This document shows, one piece after another, positions 35,682 through 44,572 of a stretch of DNA of 64,000 bases. The notes beneath the pieces are model-generated. The model searched no databases. It saw only the letters and a list, made by a program, of their open reading frames with translations, and was not told where the DNA came from. Source of the stretch: Aliiroseovarius marinus (GTDB taxonomy: Bacteria; Pseudomonadota; Alphaproteobacteria; Rhodobacterales; Rhodobacteraceae). Position 1 is the first letter of the stretch, and every line of letters starts with the position of its first letter. Both the position numbers and the translations under genes were made by a program. The stretch is from positions 124,001 through 188,000 of the forward strand of contig NZ_ML178716.1 in assembly GCF_004360145.1 (NCBI RefSeq), in the 5' to 3' direction.

Positions 35682-36362
35682 TCAGCTTTCCGGCAAAACG
35701 CCACTCTCCCCCTCCAACCCCGCAATAATCAACTCTACCCCCTGCGCGAAATTGTGCAGTCCGTCATATTCGCGCGCGGCGACTCTCTCGGCCATGGCGC
35801 GCAGATTGGGATAGGTCTCGGCGGGGATCAGGTGGAGGTGGGCTTGGGTGACCTCGGCGTAGTCTTCGGGCGCGAAGGGGAAGTTTAACTCCTGAAGCGT
35901 GAAGCCATAGATGTGGCTGTCCATCAGGTTCCAAGCGTGGTCGGCGTCGATCAGATCGAAGCCCGCATTGGTCATCACCGCCAGCGTCGCCTCGACATAG
36001 GCCAGCACGTTGGGGCCGGTATTAGGCAGCGACACCATCAGCTGGATCGTCCACGGGTGGCGTTTGAATACGGCGCGGGCGTTGTGGGCGCGGGCGCGGA
36101 GTTCGTCTTGCCACGGCCTGTCCGGATTGGGCAGCGGGATCTGCGCGATGGCCCAATCAGCCATGCCCATCAGAAGCGCGTCTTTGTTGGCGAAGTGGTT
36201 GTAGAGCGACATCGCCTCGACCCCCAGCGCGGCGGCGAGTTTGCGCATGGACAGCGAATCGGACCCGGCCTCGTCCGCCAGTTTCACCGCTGCGGCAAGG
36301 ATCACCTCACGCGTCAGCTTTGATGTTTTCCCTGATTTCCGAGCCACTTGCGCCCTCCTCAT
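35682..36362 (-). CDS. TetR family transcriptional regulator
   Basis: Repressor of 226 residues. The N-terminal helix-turn-helix is LTREVILAAAVKLADEAGSDSLSMRKLAAALGVEAMSLYNHFANKDALL. The C-terminal ligand domain resembles the TetR_C tetracycline-repressor type. It is divergent from a NAD(P)-binding protein gene, and the 80-bp gap has two identical 15-bp palindromes, which it probably binds to repress both genes. The sequence of its last 57 codons is echoed 1.2 kb downstream as a remnant, so its 3' end may be a recombined hybrid. Confidence 0.9.
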   Translation of the reverse strand: MRRAQVARKSGKTSKLTREVILAAAVKLADEAGSDSLSMRKLAAALGVEAMSLYNHFANKDALLMGMADWAIAQIPLPNPDRPWQDELRARAHNARAVFKRHPWTIQLMVSLPNTGPNVLAYVEATLAVMTNAGFDLIDADHAWNLMDSHIYGFTLQELNFPFAPEDYAEVTQAHLHLIPAETYPNLRAMAERVAAREYDGLHNFAQGVELIIAGLEGESGVLPES

Positions 36363-36378
36363 TGCCCCTTCTTGATTT

Positions 36379-36428
36379 ACTTACAGTGTAAGTTTATATC
36401 AAGCCCCAAGTTAACTTACACTGTAAGT
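36379..36428. promoter_or_regulatory. Two palindromic TetR operators
   Basis: ACTTACA-G-TGTAAGT (36379-36393) and ACTTACA-C-TGTAAGT (36414-36428) are perfect 7-1-7 palindromes, identical except for the central base and 35 bp apart centre to centre. They fill the gap between the divergent tetR gene and the NAD(P)-binding protein gene. Two operators in such a gap are classic for TetR repressors. Confidence 0.8.
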
Positions 36429-36442
36429 AAAAGATCAAGGAT

Positions 36443-37144
36443 ATGAAACGCATCTGCATCGTCGGGATATCCGGCAAGCTGGGACAATATATGCTGAAAC
36501 ACGCGCTGGAGCGCGGCTATCACGTCAACGGCGTGTGCCGGGAAAAGAGCGTGGGGAAGCTGGACGCGGTGATGGCCGAGCATGGCGACCGCATCACGCT
36601 CTACCCCGGCAAAACCAATGATCGCGCGGTGATCCGGCAGGCCGTGAAGGGTTGCGAGGGCGTGTTAACCGTGCTGGCGCCCTGGGGCGTGCAGCAGTAT
36701 TCGTCCGGCACCGCACAAGCCGTGATGGATTTCGCGGAACCAGACGCACGTCTGATCTTTTCCTGCGGTTGGCACATCACGTTGGACGGGAAGGATCAGT
36801 ATTCGTGGACCTTCCGCACGCTGCTTGCAGTGGCGACGAAGCTTACCCGGTGGCTGCGCTTTGTCGAGATCGACGACCAAGTGCTGGCTTGCGATCTGAT
36901 CTTCGAGTCAGACACCAAATGGACCGTGGTGCGCGGATCGGACCTTGAGGAAGGCGAGAGCCAAGGACTGCCGGTCTGGTCCGAACACGTGCAGGACCCG
37001 GCGTTGGCCTCGAACAAAACCCGCCGGATCGACTTTGCGCTGTTCATGGTCGAGGCACTGCGAAACGACGCGCTGATCGGGAAGGCTCCGGCGATTTGTG
37101 GGGCGGGAACGGAAAGCGCGCGGGCCTATGCGCCTGCGGTCTGA
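36443..37144 (+). CDS. NAD(P)H-binding (NmrA-like) protein
   Basis: Atypical short-chain or NmrA-like protein of 233 residues. It has the nucleotide motif ICIVGISGKLGQYMLKHALERGY and later the VLTVLAPWGVQQYSSG and DTKWTVVRGSDLEEGE blocks. There is no clear Tyr-x3-Lys catalytic pair, so it may be a redox sensor or a reductase of unknown substrate. It is probably repressed by the divergent TetR through the two palindromes in front of it. Its 3' end overlaps the convergent FAD oxidoreductase gene by 19 bp. Confidence 0.82.
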   Translation: MKRICIVGISGKLGQYMLKHALERGYHVNGVCREKSVGKLDAVMAEHGDRITLYPGKTNDRAVIRQAVKGCEGVLTVLAPWGVQQYSSGTAQAVMDFAEPDARLIFSCGWHITLDGKDQYSWTFRTLLAVATKLTRWLRFVEIDDQVLACDLIFESDTKWTVVRGSDLEEGESQGLPVWSEHVQDPALASNKTRRIDFALFMVEALRNDALIGKAPAICGAGTESARAYAPAV

Positions 37145-38427
37145 AGTCGATTGACCCCTTGGACAGTCAGTGCGGCGACCAGCTTGTCCGTCACAATGCG
37201 TTGAACGGGTTGGCCATCGCGCAGCGCCAAGGCGGCGGCGGTCCCTGTCGCCTGCCCCATCACCATGCATTGTGGCATCCCACGGACCGAGGCAAAGGCC
37301 ACGGGGTCTGCAGACAGAATGCGCCCCGCGAACATAAGGTTCTCGATCCGCGCTGGGATCAGCGACCGAAACGGGATGGTGTAGTAGTCACCATTCGAGA
37401 TCGCCGCGTGATGGGTCATGTCCCCGTCCGAGCGCATCACATCGTCGATGGGATTGTCGCAAGCCACGATGCCGTCCGGGAACTTCGTAGCAGCGGCAAG
37501 ATCAGCGCTGGTCAGGCGATACACGCCCTCCAACTTACGTGTCTCGCGCACGCCGACGGTTGGCGAGAGCAGCGACATATGTGCGCTCTCAAATCCCGGC
37601 ACGTCGCTCTGCAGGAACTGGGCCAGTTGCAGGCAGCGCCGCCGCCCCTCTTGCGTGGCACGCCCGACGTCCACCGGGTTGGTCCCGTCCACGTTGCGGA
37701 TATGCACGGAATTGCAAAACACCGTGCCCGCATGAAACCCGCGCATCAGGTAAAGCTGCGCAAGGTCGGGATGCAGGCGCCCCTCGGCGATGCCGCGCGC
37801 AGCGTGGGTTTGGAAGTATGGATCGGGATCGGCGAAGGCCGTATCCCAATCCACGCCCACCATATGGAACGAGATCGTGACCGCCATCATGTTGCCCGAC
37901 GCATCGCCCAGCGCATAAGGGACGCCCGCCTTGGCCGAGATGTCCCCGTCGCCCGAGCAGTCGATAACCATGCCGGGCGTGACCGAAAACGGTCCGTTTC
38001 GATCGTAGCACTCCACTCGAACGATCTTGTCCCCTTCAAGATGCGGCGTCAGCGCGGTCGCTCCCAGCCGGACCTCAACGCCTGCCTCTTCAAGCATCTC
38101 GAACATCGTCAGGGTGGCGATGTCATGGTCATACAGGATCTCGGGCCCGAAATTCTCCAACGTGCAGGGGCGTTTCTCGGCGGCAGGTGGGGTCATTGCG
38201 GCAAGGCGGTCTGTCAGCTCTTCCATCAGCCCGCCGATGATCTGATCGACCGGATAGCCACCGCCCCATGGCATGCCGGGACAGAACGCCATGACGCCGC
38301 CGACCTTCTGGGTAGCCTCCAGAAGCATCACGCGAAGCCCTTGGCGACCAGCGGCGACTGCGGCGCCGAATCCTGCTGTGCCGCCTCCGATAACCAGAAC
38401 ATCCTTGTCAAAGTTGTTGTGTGACAT
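37126..38427 (-). CDS. FAD-dependent oxidoreductase
   Basis: Flavoprotein of 433 residues in the FAD_oxidored (succinate dehydrogenase/thiazole-like) group. The dinucleotide fold is DVLVIGGGTAGFGAAVAAGRQGLRVMLLEA. A mid-protein GMVIDCSGDGDISAKAG and the C-terminal RILSADPVAFASVRGMPQCMVMGQATGTAAALA complete the FAD site. There is no signal peptide. The substrate is unknown. It lies tail to tail with the NAD(P)-binding gene, and no operon partner is seen. Confidence 0.86.
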   Translation of the reverse strand: MSHNNFDKDVLVIGGGTAGFGAAVAAGRQGLRVMLLEATQKVGGVMAFCPGMPWGGGYPVDQIIGGLMEELTDRLAAMTPPAAEKRPCTLENFGPEILYDHDIATLTMFEMLEEAGVEVRLGATALTPHLEGDKIVRVECYDRNGPFSVTPGMVIDCSGDGDISAKAGVPYALGDASGNMMAVTISFHMVGVDWDTAFADPDPYFQTHAARGIAEGRLHPDLAQLYLMRGFHAGTVFCNSVHIRNVDGTNPVDVGRATQEGRRRCLQLAQFLQSDVPGFESAHMSLLSPTVGVRETRKLEGVYRLTSADLAAATKFPDGIVACDNPIDDVMRSDGDMTHHAAISNGDYYTIPFRSLIPARIENLMFAGRILSADPVAFASVRGMPQCMVMGQATGTAAALALRDGQPVQRIVTDKLVAALTVQGVNRLQTAGA

Positions 38428-38513
38428 GTCAGCCCCCGATGCCTCGTTTCATCGCCGACTAGAGAGGCATTGTAGCGCCGTTGCAAGCTGCAAAGCGCAG
38501 GCAGGTCGATCTG

Positions 38514-39422
38514 CTAACGGCGAAGCGCCCGAAACACCCGCCCGTCATTCACCGCGAACCCCACTGCGATGATGGCGAAGCCCGCCCATGCTTCAGGACC
38601 GATGCGTTCGCCAAGGAACATCGCACCAAGCCCGATGGCGAAGGGCGGGATCAGAAGGGTGACGAGCATCAGGTTCGCAGCCCCTGCCCGTACAAGGATC
38701 GCGAAGTAGAGGACGTAGGCAAGTGCGGTGGACAGGGCGGCGAGGCCCAGAAGGGCTCCCCACGTGGGTGCGGTCAGCGCGAGGGCCGGTGCGCCGTCCA
38801 CCATCCAGACCACGGGGGCCATGATCAGGGCGCTGGCGGTGACCATGCCCAGCGCGTTCATCAGCGGTGGCTGGCCAGCCAGCATGACCCGCCCCCAGAC
38901 GCTGGCGAAGGCGTATGACAGCGCGGCGCCAAGGATGGCCAGTTGCGCGAGGTTGGCGGGGTTGAAGCCAGACACGGCCTCGGGCCCCATGATGACGCCA
39001 ACACCGATGAGGCCCAGAAGGGCGCCTCCGATCTTGCGACCGGTCAGAGGTTCGTCGGCCAGCAGCACCCCTGCAACAACTGCGCCGAACATGGCCGTAG
39101 TGCCATTCAGGATCGAGGCCAACCCGCTCTCAATCTGCGTCTGCCCCCAGAAAATCAGCGAAAACGGGATCGCATTGTTCAGCGCGCCCATACCCAGATA
39201 GCCCAACCAGATACGCGGGTTACGCGGCACGGGAATGCGTTTCATCGCGACGATCACCGCCAGAATGGGAATGGTCCAGACCACGCGATGCAGCGTGATG
39301 GTCAGTGGCGGCACCTCGCCCAGCGCGACCTCGGCAAAGAAAAACGACCCACCCCAAACGGCAGCCAAAGCGAGCAGCATGATCCATGCGGTGCGGTCCA
39401 TTTGGAGGGAAGGTTGGGGCAT
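38514..39422 (-). CDS. EamA/DMT family transporter
   Basis: Second drug/metabolite exporter of the window, 302 residues and ten spans. WIMLLALAAVWGGSFFFAEVAL opens repeat one, and VWGRVMLAGQPPLMNALGMV and LALSTALAYVLYF-like sequence lie in repeat two. The ATG used (MPQPSLQMDRTAW) has AGGAACT upstream; a later ATG at MDRTAW lacks a ribosome site. Codon use is core-like, unlike the EamA gene near 34 kb, so the two are not recent copies. It lies 86 bp after the FAD oxidoreductase start, on the same strand. Confidence 0.87.
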   Translation of the reverse strand: MPQPSLQMDRTAWIMLLALAAVWGGSFFFAEVALGEVPPLTITLHRVVWTIPILAVIVAMKRIPVPRNPRIWLGYLGMGALNNAIPFSLIFWGQTQIESGLASILNGTTAMFGAVVAGVLLADEPLTGRKIGGALLGLIGVGVIMGPEAVSGFNPANLAQLAILGAALSYAFASVWGRVMLAGQPPLMNALGMVTASALIMAPVVWMVDGAPALALTAPTWGALLGLAALSTALAYVLYFAILVRAGAANLMLVTLLIPPFAIGLGAMFLGERIGPEAWAGFAIIAVGFAVNDGRVFRALRR

Positions 39423-39641
39423 TGAGCGAGTTCCTGTGGTATTGCCCCATAGGGATGGCTGGATTTGCCGCGTAGGCCAATCCGGTTCTTGTGGTTTTGA
39501 GAATAGCCTCGAATGACAATCCAGCCACATCTTTGAACCAGATAACCACTCAAAGGCGATAACCTCTGGCGTTCTGATCTGACCGCCCACTATTGATGCT
39601 GCTACGTCTAGAGCCGACCATTGTCAAAATTGGGGTGTGAG

Positions 39642-40229
39642 TTGAACTGGCAGAATTCGACTATCTCTGAAATTACGCAATCCTTCTCCGAGCTTGGTTT
39701 CACCACGCGTAGAAAAAACTTGGCTGCTAAAGAGCTTGGCGAGGGCAAGTATCTATGTCTGAGCGTTGGCTCCTCTAAGATCAAACTCGGCCCCCTGATG
39801 GTTGACATCTATGCGAACTGTTACTGGCGAGAGGTCGAAAAACTTGTTGCCGTCGGGTTCGGATTGAAACAAGGGTTCGCGTCATCGTTCACATCGGCGC
39901 GCATGCTCAATCAGGGTCACCGGTACACAATCGGAAGTAACGAAAGCAAAGCATCGGTCATTCCGCAGATTCTGGAAGACGTGAAAGCCATTCCAGAAAC
40001 ACAGCTTCTGGAGCTTTGCGATACAGAGGCGATTATCGCAGGTATCAAAGAGGGTATTTCCATCGGGGGAGGCTATGCCGAACGACTTGTAGCTATCGAA
40101 TGGGTCACGCAAGGCAAGGACGCTGCTGCAGCGCGCTTCGACGAATGCCTTACACTCGTTCAGGACGATTTCCATAAGTCGAGGCTGTCTGAATTCTGGC
40201 AACGACTATCGGATTCGAATGCTGCTTGA
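39642..40229 (+). CDS. Orphan hypothetical protein
   Basis: No family recognised. The 195 residues are soluble, without signal peptide or spans. Notable parts are KYLCLSVGSSKIKLGPLMVD and AIEWVTQGKDAAAARFDECL near the end. The composition is less GC-rich than the neighbours and the codons differ, so the gene was probably acquired. The start is uncertain: I chose the TTG after GGGGTG, and another TTG lies seven codons upstream. It is isolated, with the cysK terminator just downstream. Confidence 0.55.
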   Translation: MNWQNSTISEITQSFSELGFTTRRKNLAAKELGEGKYLCLSVGSSKIKLGPLMVDIYANCYWREVEKLVAVGFGLKQGFASSFTSARMLNQGHRYTIGSNESKASVIPQILEDVKAIPETQLLELCDTEAIIAGIKEGISIGGGYAERLVAIEWVTQGKDAAAARFDECLTLVQDDFHKSRLSEFWQRLSDSNAA

Positions 40230-40258
40230 AAACAAGCTAAGTTGCGTCCTTCCGACAT

Positions 40259-40291
40259 AAAACAAAAACAGCCCACCAATCCGGCGGGCTG
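40259..40291 (-). terminator. Rho-independent terminator of cysK
   Basis: On the minus strand CAGCCCGCC pairs with GGTGGGCTG (one G-T pair) around a 5-nt loop, then TTTTTGTTTT follows. It lies 23 bp past the cysK stop and may also stop the opposite gene weakly. Confidence 0.85.
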
Positions 40292-40313
40292 CTCTTCATT
40301 TATCGCGTCGCGC

Positions 40314-41381
40314 TTACATCTGCCCGTAAGGCGTGGAACGCGAGATTTCCAGCTCCTCGTCGCTCATCACCTCTTCAACGCCTTCGAACAGCGGTGTGGA
40401 CAGGTAGCGTTCGCCGGTGTCGGGCAGCATGACGAGGATGTTGGCGCCTTCGGGGGCGGATTTCGCGGTCTCGATCGCGGTGGCGAAGGTCGCGCCGGCC
40501 GAGATGCCGACGAAGATGCCTTCCTCGGCGGCCAGACGTTGCGACCACTTGATGCCCTCTGGGCCAGGGACGGATGTCAGCTCGTCATAAAGCCCGTTGT
40601 CCAGCGCCTCTTGCAGGACGTGGGGGATGAAGTCCGGGGTCCAGCCTTGGATGGGGTGCGGGTTGAAATCCGGGTGGCCTTCGGTGGGCTGGTGTGCCTC
40701 GTTGCGGGTATTCACATAGCCCGAGGCGACCAGCGCCGCGTTGGCCGGTTCGGTCAGGATGATCTTGGTGTCGGGACGCTCTTTCTTCAGGACGCGCCCG
40801 ATGCCCGTCACGGTGCCGCCTGTGCCGTAACCGGTGACCAGATAGTCCAGCCGCTCGCCCTCGAAATCGGCAAGGATCTCGCGCGCGGTGGTGTTTTCGT
40901 GGATGTCGGCGTTGGCGTCGGTTTCGAACTGGCTGGCAAGGAACCAGCCGTTTGCCTCGGCCAGTTCTTTGGCTTTGGAATACATACCGAAGCCCTTCAG
41001 CTCTTTCGGGGTCAGAACCACCTTCGCGCCAAGGAAACGCATCAGCTTGCGCCGCTCGACCGAGAAGCTTTCGGCCATGGTCACGACCAGCGGATATCCC
41101 TTGGCTGCACAGACCATGGCAAGGCCGATGCCGGTGTTGCCGGAGGTGGCTTCGACCACTGTCTGGCCGGGTTTCAGCGCGCCCGAGGCTTCGGCGGCTT
41201 CGATGATGTTCAGCGCAAGACGGTCTTTGACAGAGCCCGCCGGGTTGAAGGCTTCCATCTTCACAAACATGTTCACGCCCTCGGGCGCGATGCGGTTGAT
41301 GCGGATGACCGGGGTGTCGCCCACGGTATCCAGAATGCTGTCATAGCGCGTGCCGCGCCCATTGGTCTGTCGAGGTGCCAT
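40314..41381 (-). CDS. cysK: Cysteine synthase A
   Basis: PLP enzyme that makes cysteine from O-acetylserine and sulfide. The PLP lysine is Lys52 in EAFNPAGSVKDRLAL, the phosphate/substrate loop is EATSGNTGIGLA, and GYGTGGTVTGIGRVL is the PLP phosphate glycine loop. Its 355 residues are some 30 more than E. coli CysK, with an extended C-terminus (VEEVMSDEELEISRSTPYGQM). I chose the ATG before APRQTNGRG, with AAAGGAC upstream; the reading frame continues far upstream but is unconserved. A clear terminator follows. Confidence 0.94.
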   Translation of the reverse strand: MAPRQTNGRGTRYDSILDTVGDTPVIRINRIAPEGVNMFVKMEAFNPAGSVKDRLALNIIEAAEASGALKPGQTVVEATSGNTGIGLAMVCAAKGYPLVVTMAESFSVERRKLMRFLGAKVVLTPKELKGFGMYSKAKELAEANGWFLASQFETDANADIHENTTAREILADFEGERLDYLVTGYGTGGTVTGIGRVLKKERPDTKIILTEPANAALVASGYVNTRNEAHQPTEGHPDFNPHPIQGWTPDFIPHVLQEALDNGLYDELTSVPGPEGIKWSQRLAAEEGIFVGISAGATFATAIETAKSAPEGANILVMLPDTGERYLSTPLFEGVEEVMSDEELEISRSTPYGQM

Positions 41382-41745
41382 GGAATTGTCCTTTCGCGAT
41401 ACACGAGTTCCATTGTTCTTTGAGCTTAAACCTAAGCCGCGATCCGCACAGCCAAAACCCGACCCGCGCGAAAAAGACTGAAATTCACGCATCGCGATTG
41501 GTGCCCGTCGCATCGTCCCGGAATCCGCCAACGCGGCACATTTCTGTTCCGCACAATCGGTGGCCGGGCCGCGCAATATGCAGGCAAAACGTAGGATGGA
41601 CAAAAACACGCAGGTTTTTGCTGATGTGGACGTAACGAGTTTCTGGCATAGGTGGCAGCGAGCCGCTAGGATAAGGCTTGATCAAACGGCGCGTGTCTTG
41701 GCGAACGGGACAGCAAAGACGCCGTGGCACACAGGGATAGGTAAC
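41382..41745. other. Divergent cysK/ptsP control region
   Basis: 364 bp with no supported gene. It must hold the cysK promoter (minus) and the ptsP promoter (plus). A CAAAAAC-N6-GTTTTTG hairpin (41601-41620) and a TTGATCAA palindrome are present, neither assignable. Reading frames of both flanking genes extend into it but lack family similarity. Confidence 0.5.
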
Positions 41746-43992
41746 ATGGCAGAAAGCCAGACAAGCGACAGCCGGAAGCTTTTGGTCAGCCTGCGCGAAA
41801 CCCTTGCGGCAGCGTCCGAAGGGCAAGAGCGGCTGGACCGTATTACCTCGTTGATTGCGGAAAGCTTGGGGGTCGAGGTGTGCTCGATCTATCTGTTCCG
41901 GGATGCCGAAACGCTTGAACTCTGTGCGACTGAAGGTCTGAAAGCTGAAGCTGTACACCAGACCCGTCTGCGTGTGGGCGAAGGACTTGTGGGGCGCGTG
42001 GCGCGCTCGGGCCGGGTGGTAAACACGGAAGACGCCCCGTCGGCACGCGGGTTCCGGTACATGCCGGAAACGGGGGAAGAGATTTACTCCAGCTTCCTTG
42101 GTGTGCCCATTCAGCGTCTGGGCGAGAAGTTGGGCGTGCTGGTCATTCAATCGAAGGATCCGCGGGTCTTTTCGCCGGACGAGATCTACGGCATCGAAGT
42201 GGTCGCCATGGTGCTGGCCGAAATGACCGAGCTGGGCGCTTTCGTCGGCGAAGGCGAGGCGATGGGTGCGCTGCACCAGCGGCCTGCCACCTTCAAGGGC
42301 GGGATCGGACAAGAAGGCGCGGCCGAGGGCCATGTCTGGCTGCACGAACCGCGTGTGGTGGTGACCAACCCGGTGGCGGATGATCCGGATGTGGAACTGA
42401 AGCGCCTGAATGACGCGGTCGACATGCTGCGCGTCTCGGTGGACGAGATGCTGGAAAACGCGCAGACCACCGACAAAGAACAGATGCAGGTTCTGGAAGC
42501 CTATCGGATGTTTGCCAATTCCAAGGGCTGGATGCGGCGCATGGCCGAAGACATTTCGCGCGGTCTGTCCGCCGAGGCAGCCGTTGAAAAAGAACAATCC
42601 GCCGCGCGTGCGCGGATGAGCCAGGTGCCGGACCCTTACTTGCGCGAACGGCTGCATGATCTGGACGACCTGTCGAACCGCCTGCTGCGCATCCTGACCG
42701 GACAGGGCAAAGATACCGGGGCCGAGATGCCAGAAAACCCGATCCTGATCGCCACAAATATTGGGCCGGGAGAGCTTCTGGAATATGGGCGTGGCCTGAA
42801 GGGGATCGTGCTGGAAGAAGGCTCGGTCGCCAGTCACGCCGCGATCGTGGCGCGCGCCTTCGCGATCCCGCTGATCATTCAGGCGGGGCACATCGCGACC
42901 GAGGCGCTGAACGGCGACCACATCCTTGTGGATGGGGAAAACGGTGTGGTCCACCTGCGCCCCGAGGACACGATTATCTCGGCTTTCCGCGACAAGATGG
43001 CGATGGAGGCCACGAAGCAGGAACGCTATCAAAGCCTGCGCGACAAGCCTGCGATGGGCCTGTGCGGGACCGAGGTAAAGCTGCACATGAATGCGGGCCT
43101 GATGGCCGATCTGCCCTCGCTGGAAAGCTCGGGCGCCTATGGCGTGGGCCTGTTCCGCACCGAGTTACAGTTCCTGACCGTGGACCGTGTACCGCGCCGG
43201 GGTGATCTGGCCGCGACCTATGCCCGCGTGTTGGATGCCGCGAAAGGAAAGCGGGTGACCTTCCGCACGCTCGATATCGGGTCGGACAAAGTGCTGCCCT
43301 ATATGAACCCGCTGGACGAACCTAATCCCGCCTTAGGTTGGCGCGCAATCCGCGTTGGGCTGGACAAACCGGGGGTCATGCGGATGCAACTGCAGGCGCT
43401 GATCCGCGCCGCTGCTGGGCGCCGCCTGACTGTCATGTTCCCATTCATCGCGCAGTTGGACGAATTCCGAGATGCCCGCGAAATGCTTTTGGCCGAGATC
43501 GAACGCGAACGGGCGCTAGGACATATCCTGCCCGAGAAGGTCGAGATCGGCGCGATGCTGGAGACGCCCTCGATGGTGTTTGCCCCGCAGCAGTTTTTCG
43601 AGATGGCTGATTTTATCTCGATCGGCGGCAACGATCTGAAGCAGTTTTTCTATGCGGCAGACAGGGAAAATGAACGCGTGCGGCGGCGCTATGACACGCT
43701 GAACGTGTCTTTCCTGAACCTGATTGAAGAGATCGTGACCCGTTGCGACGCGGCGCGAACGCCGCTCAGTTTCTGTGGCGAGGATGCAGGCCGACCGCTG
43801 GAAGCAGTGTGCTTTGCAGCGCTTGGCATGCGGCATCTGTCGATGCGGCCTGCCTCGATCGGACCGGTCAAAAGCTTGATAAGACGCACTAATCTGGATG
43901 ACCTGCGCGAACTTATCGACGCTGCACGCCTGTCGGGTGAGCAATCGGTCCGTCCAACGGTGAAGGCGTGGCTGGCGGAAAACGCAGTGTAA
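41746..43992 (+). CDS. ptsP: PEP-protein phosphotransferase PtsP (enzyme I-Ntr)
   Basis: First kinase of the nitrogen-related phosphotransfer chain (PtsP to NPr to EIIA-Ntr), a regulatory rather than sugar-uptake system. The 748 residues have an N-terminal GAF domain (about 15-150, ASEGQERLDRITSLIAESLG to EMTELGAF). The PEP-utilising phosphohistidine domain follows, with LEEGSVASHAAIVARAFAIP (His near 364), and then a C-terminal PEP-binding barrel (GAYGVGLFRTELQFL, LSFCGEDAGRPLEAV). The start is the ATG of MAESQTSDSRK; the frame upstream is not conserved. npr and ptsN are not in the window. Confidence 0.94.
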   Translation: MAESQTSDSRKLLVSLRETLAAASEGQERLDRITSLIAESLGVEVCSIYLFRDAETLELCATEGLKAEAVHQTRLRVGEGLVGRVARSGRVVNTEDAPSARGFRYMPETGEEIYSSFLGVPIQRLGEKLGVLVIQSKDPRVFSPDEIYGIEVVAMVLAEMTELGAFVGEGEAMGALHQRPATFKGGIGQEGAAEGHVWLHEPRVVVTNPVADDPDVELKRLNDAVDMLRVSVDEMLENAQTTDKEQMQVLEAYRMFANSKGWMRRMAEDISRGLSAEAAVEKEQSAARARMSQVPDPYLRERLHDLDDLSNRLLRILTGQGKDTGAEMPENPILIATNIGPGELLEYGRGLKGIVLEEGSVASHAAIVARAFAIPLIIQAGHIATEALNGDHILVDGENGVVHLRPEDTIISAFRDKMAMEATKQERYQSLRDKPAMGLCGTEVKLHMNAGLMADLPSLESSGAYGVGLFRTELQFLTVDRVPRRGDLAATYARVLDAAKGKRVTFRTLDIGSDKVLPYMNPLDEPNPALGWRAIRVGLDKPGVMRMQLQALIRAAAGRRLTVMFPFIAQLDEFRDAREMLLAEIERERALGHILPEKVEIGAMLETPSMVFAPQQFFEMADFISIGGNDLKQFFYAADRENERVRRRYDTLNVSFLNLIEEIVTRCDAARTPLSFCGEDAGRPLEAVCFAALGMRHLSMRPASIGPVKSLIRRTNLDDLRELIDAARLSGEQSVRPTVKAWLAENAV

Positions 43993-44182
43993 GAAACAGT
44001 CCGTTTCGACCAGCCACACGCCCGGTTAGGAAAATCTTCAGACAATTAGAACAATCGTAGAACAGCGACGCGGGCGCTTCGATCCCCATGACCGGGCCAG
44101 TCGAACCGCACGTACCTTGGAAGATCACACTGCGGCTTGTCCTCCGGCGCATTGCCTGGACCGCCCGCGAAAGGAGAGACCC

Positions 44183-44554
44183 ATGCTGTTTCGTGTACTC
44201 GTCACTGGAGTGTTCACCGGTTCCATCGCCGCCGTCACGGCGTTTTCGCAGGGGCTTGGGCCGCTTGCTGCCTTCGCGGCCTACGCCGTTTTCGCCGGAT
44301 TTGCCGTCATTGGAATGGGCGTCCTGACCATAACAGCCCCCAAGCTGCCTGCCCCCTCGCGTCAATGGCAGTTGGATCAATCACGCGATGCGCGCGCCCA
44401 GCGGATCTGGCACCCCCTGTCATACAATCGGCAGTCCCCCTACTGGCAACAGCGGCTAGAGCGCATGGCGCGACAAACCCTCGGCGCGCAGGCCCGGCCT
44501 ACGACATTTTGTGTATTCACATCGGTGCGTCGGAACCAACCCACCTTTCGCTAA
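44183..44554 (+). CDS. Small hypothetical membrane protein
   Basis: Function unknown, 123 residues. Two probable spans lie in residues 1-50 (LVTGVFTGSIAAVTAFSQGL and AAFAAYAVFAGFAVIGMGVLT), followed by a basic, aromatic, cytoplasmic tail (WQLDQSRDARAQRIWHPLSY, SPYWQQRLERMARQ). AAAGGAGAGACC gives a strong ribosome site for this ATG, which rules out the longer frames. It lies alone between ptsP and a convergent GNAT gene. Confidence 0.7.
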   Translation: MLFRVLVTGVFTGSIAAVTAFSQGLGPLAAFAAYAVFAGFAVIGMGVLTITAPKLPAPSRQWQLDQSRDARAQRIWHPLSYNRQSPYWQQRLERMARQTLGAQARPTTFCVFTSVRRNQPTFR

Positions 44555-44572
44555 GGTGCCTCCAGCGTCGCG

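Noticed and set aside
41601-41620. CAAAAAC/GTTTTTG hairpin as a terminator
   Set aside because: It lies between two divergent promoters with no upstream transcript to end, and no T-run outside the stem.
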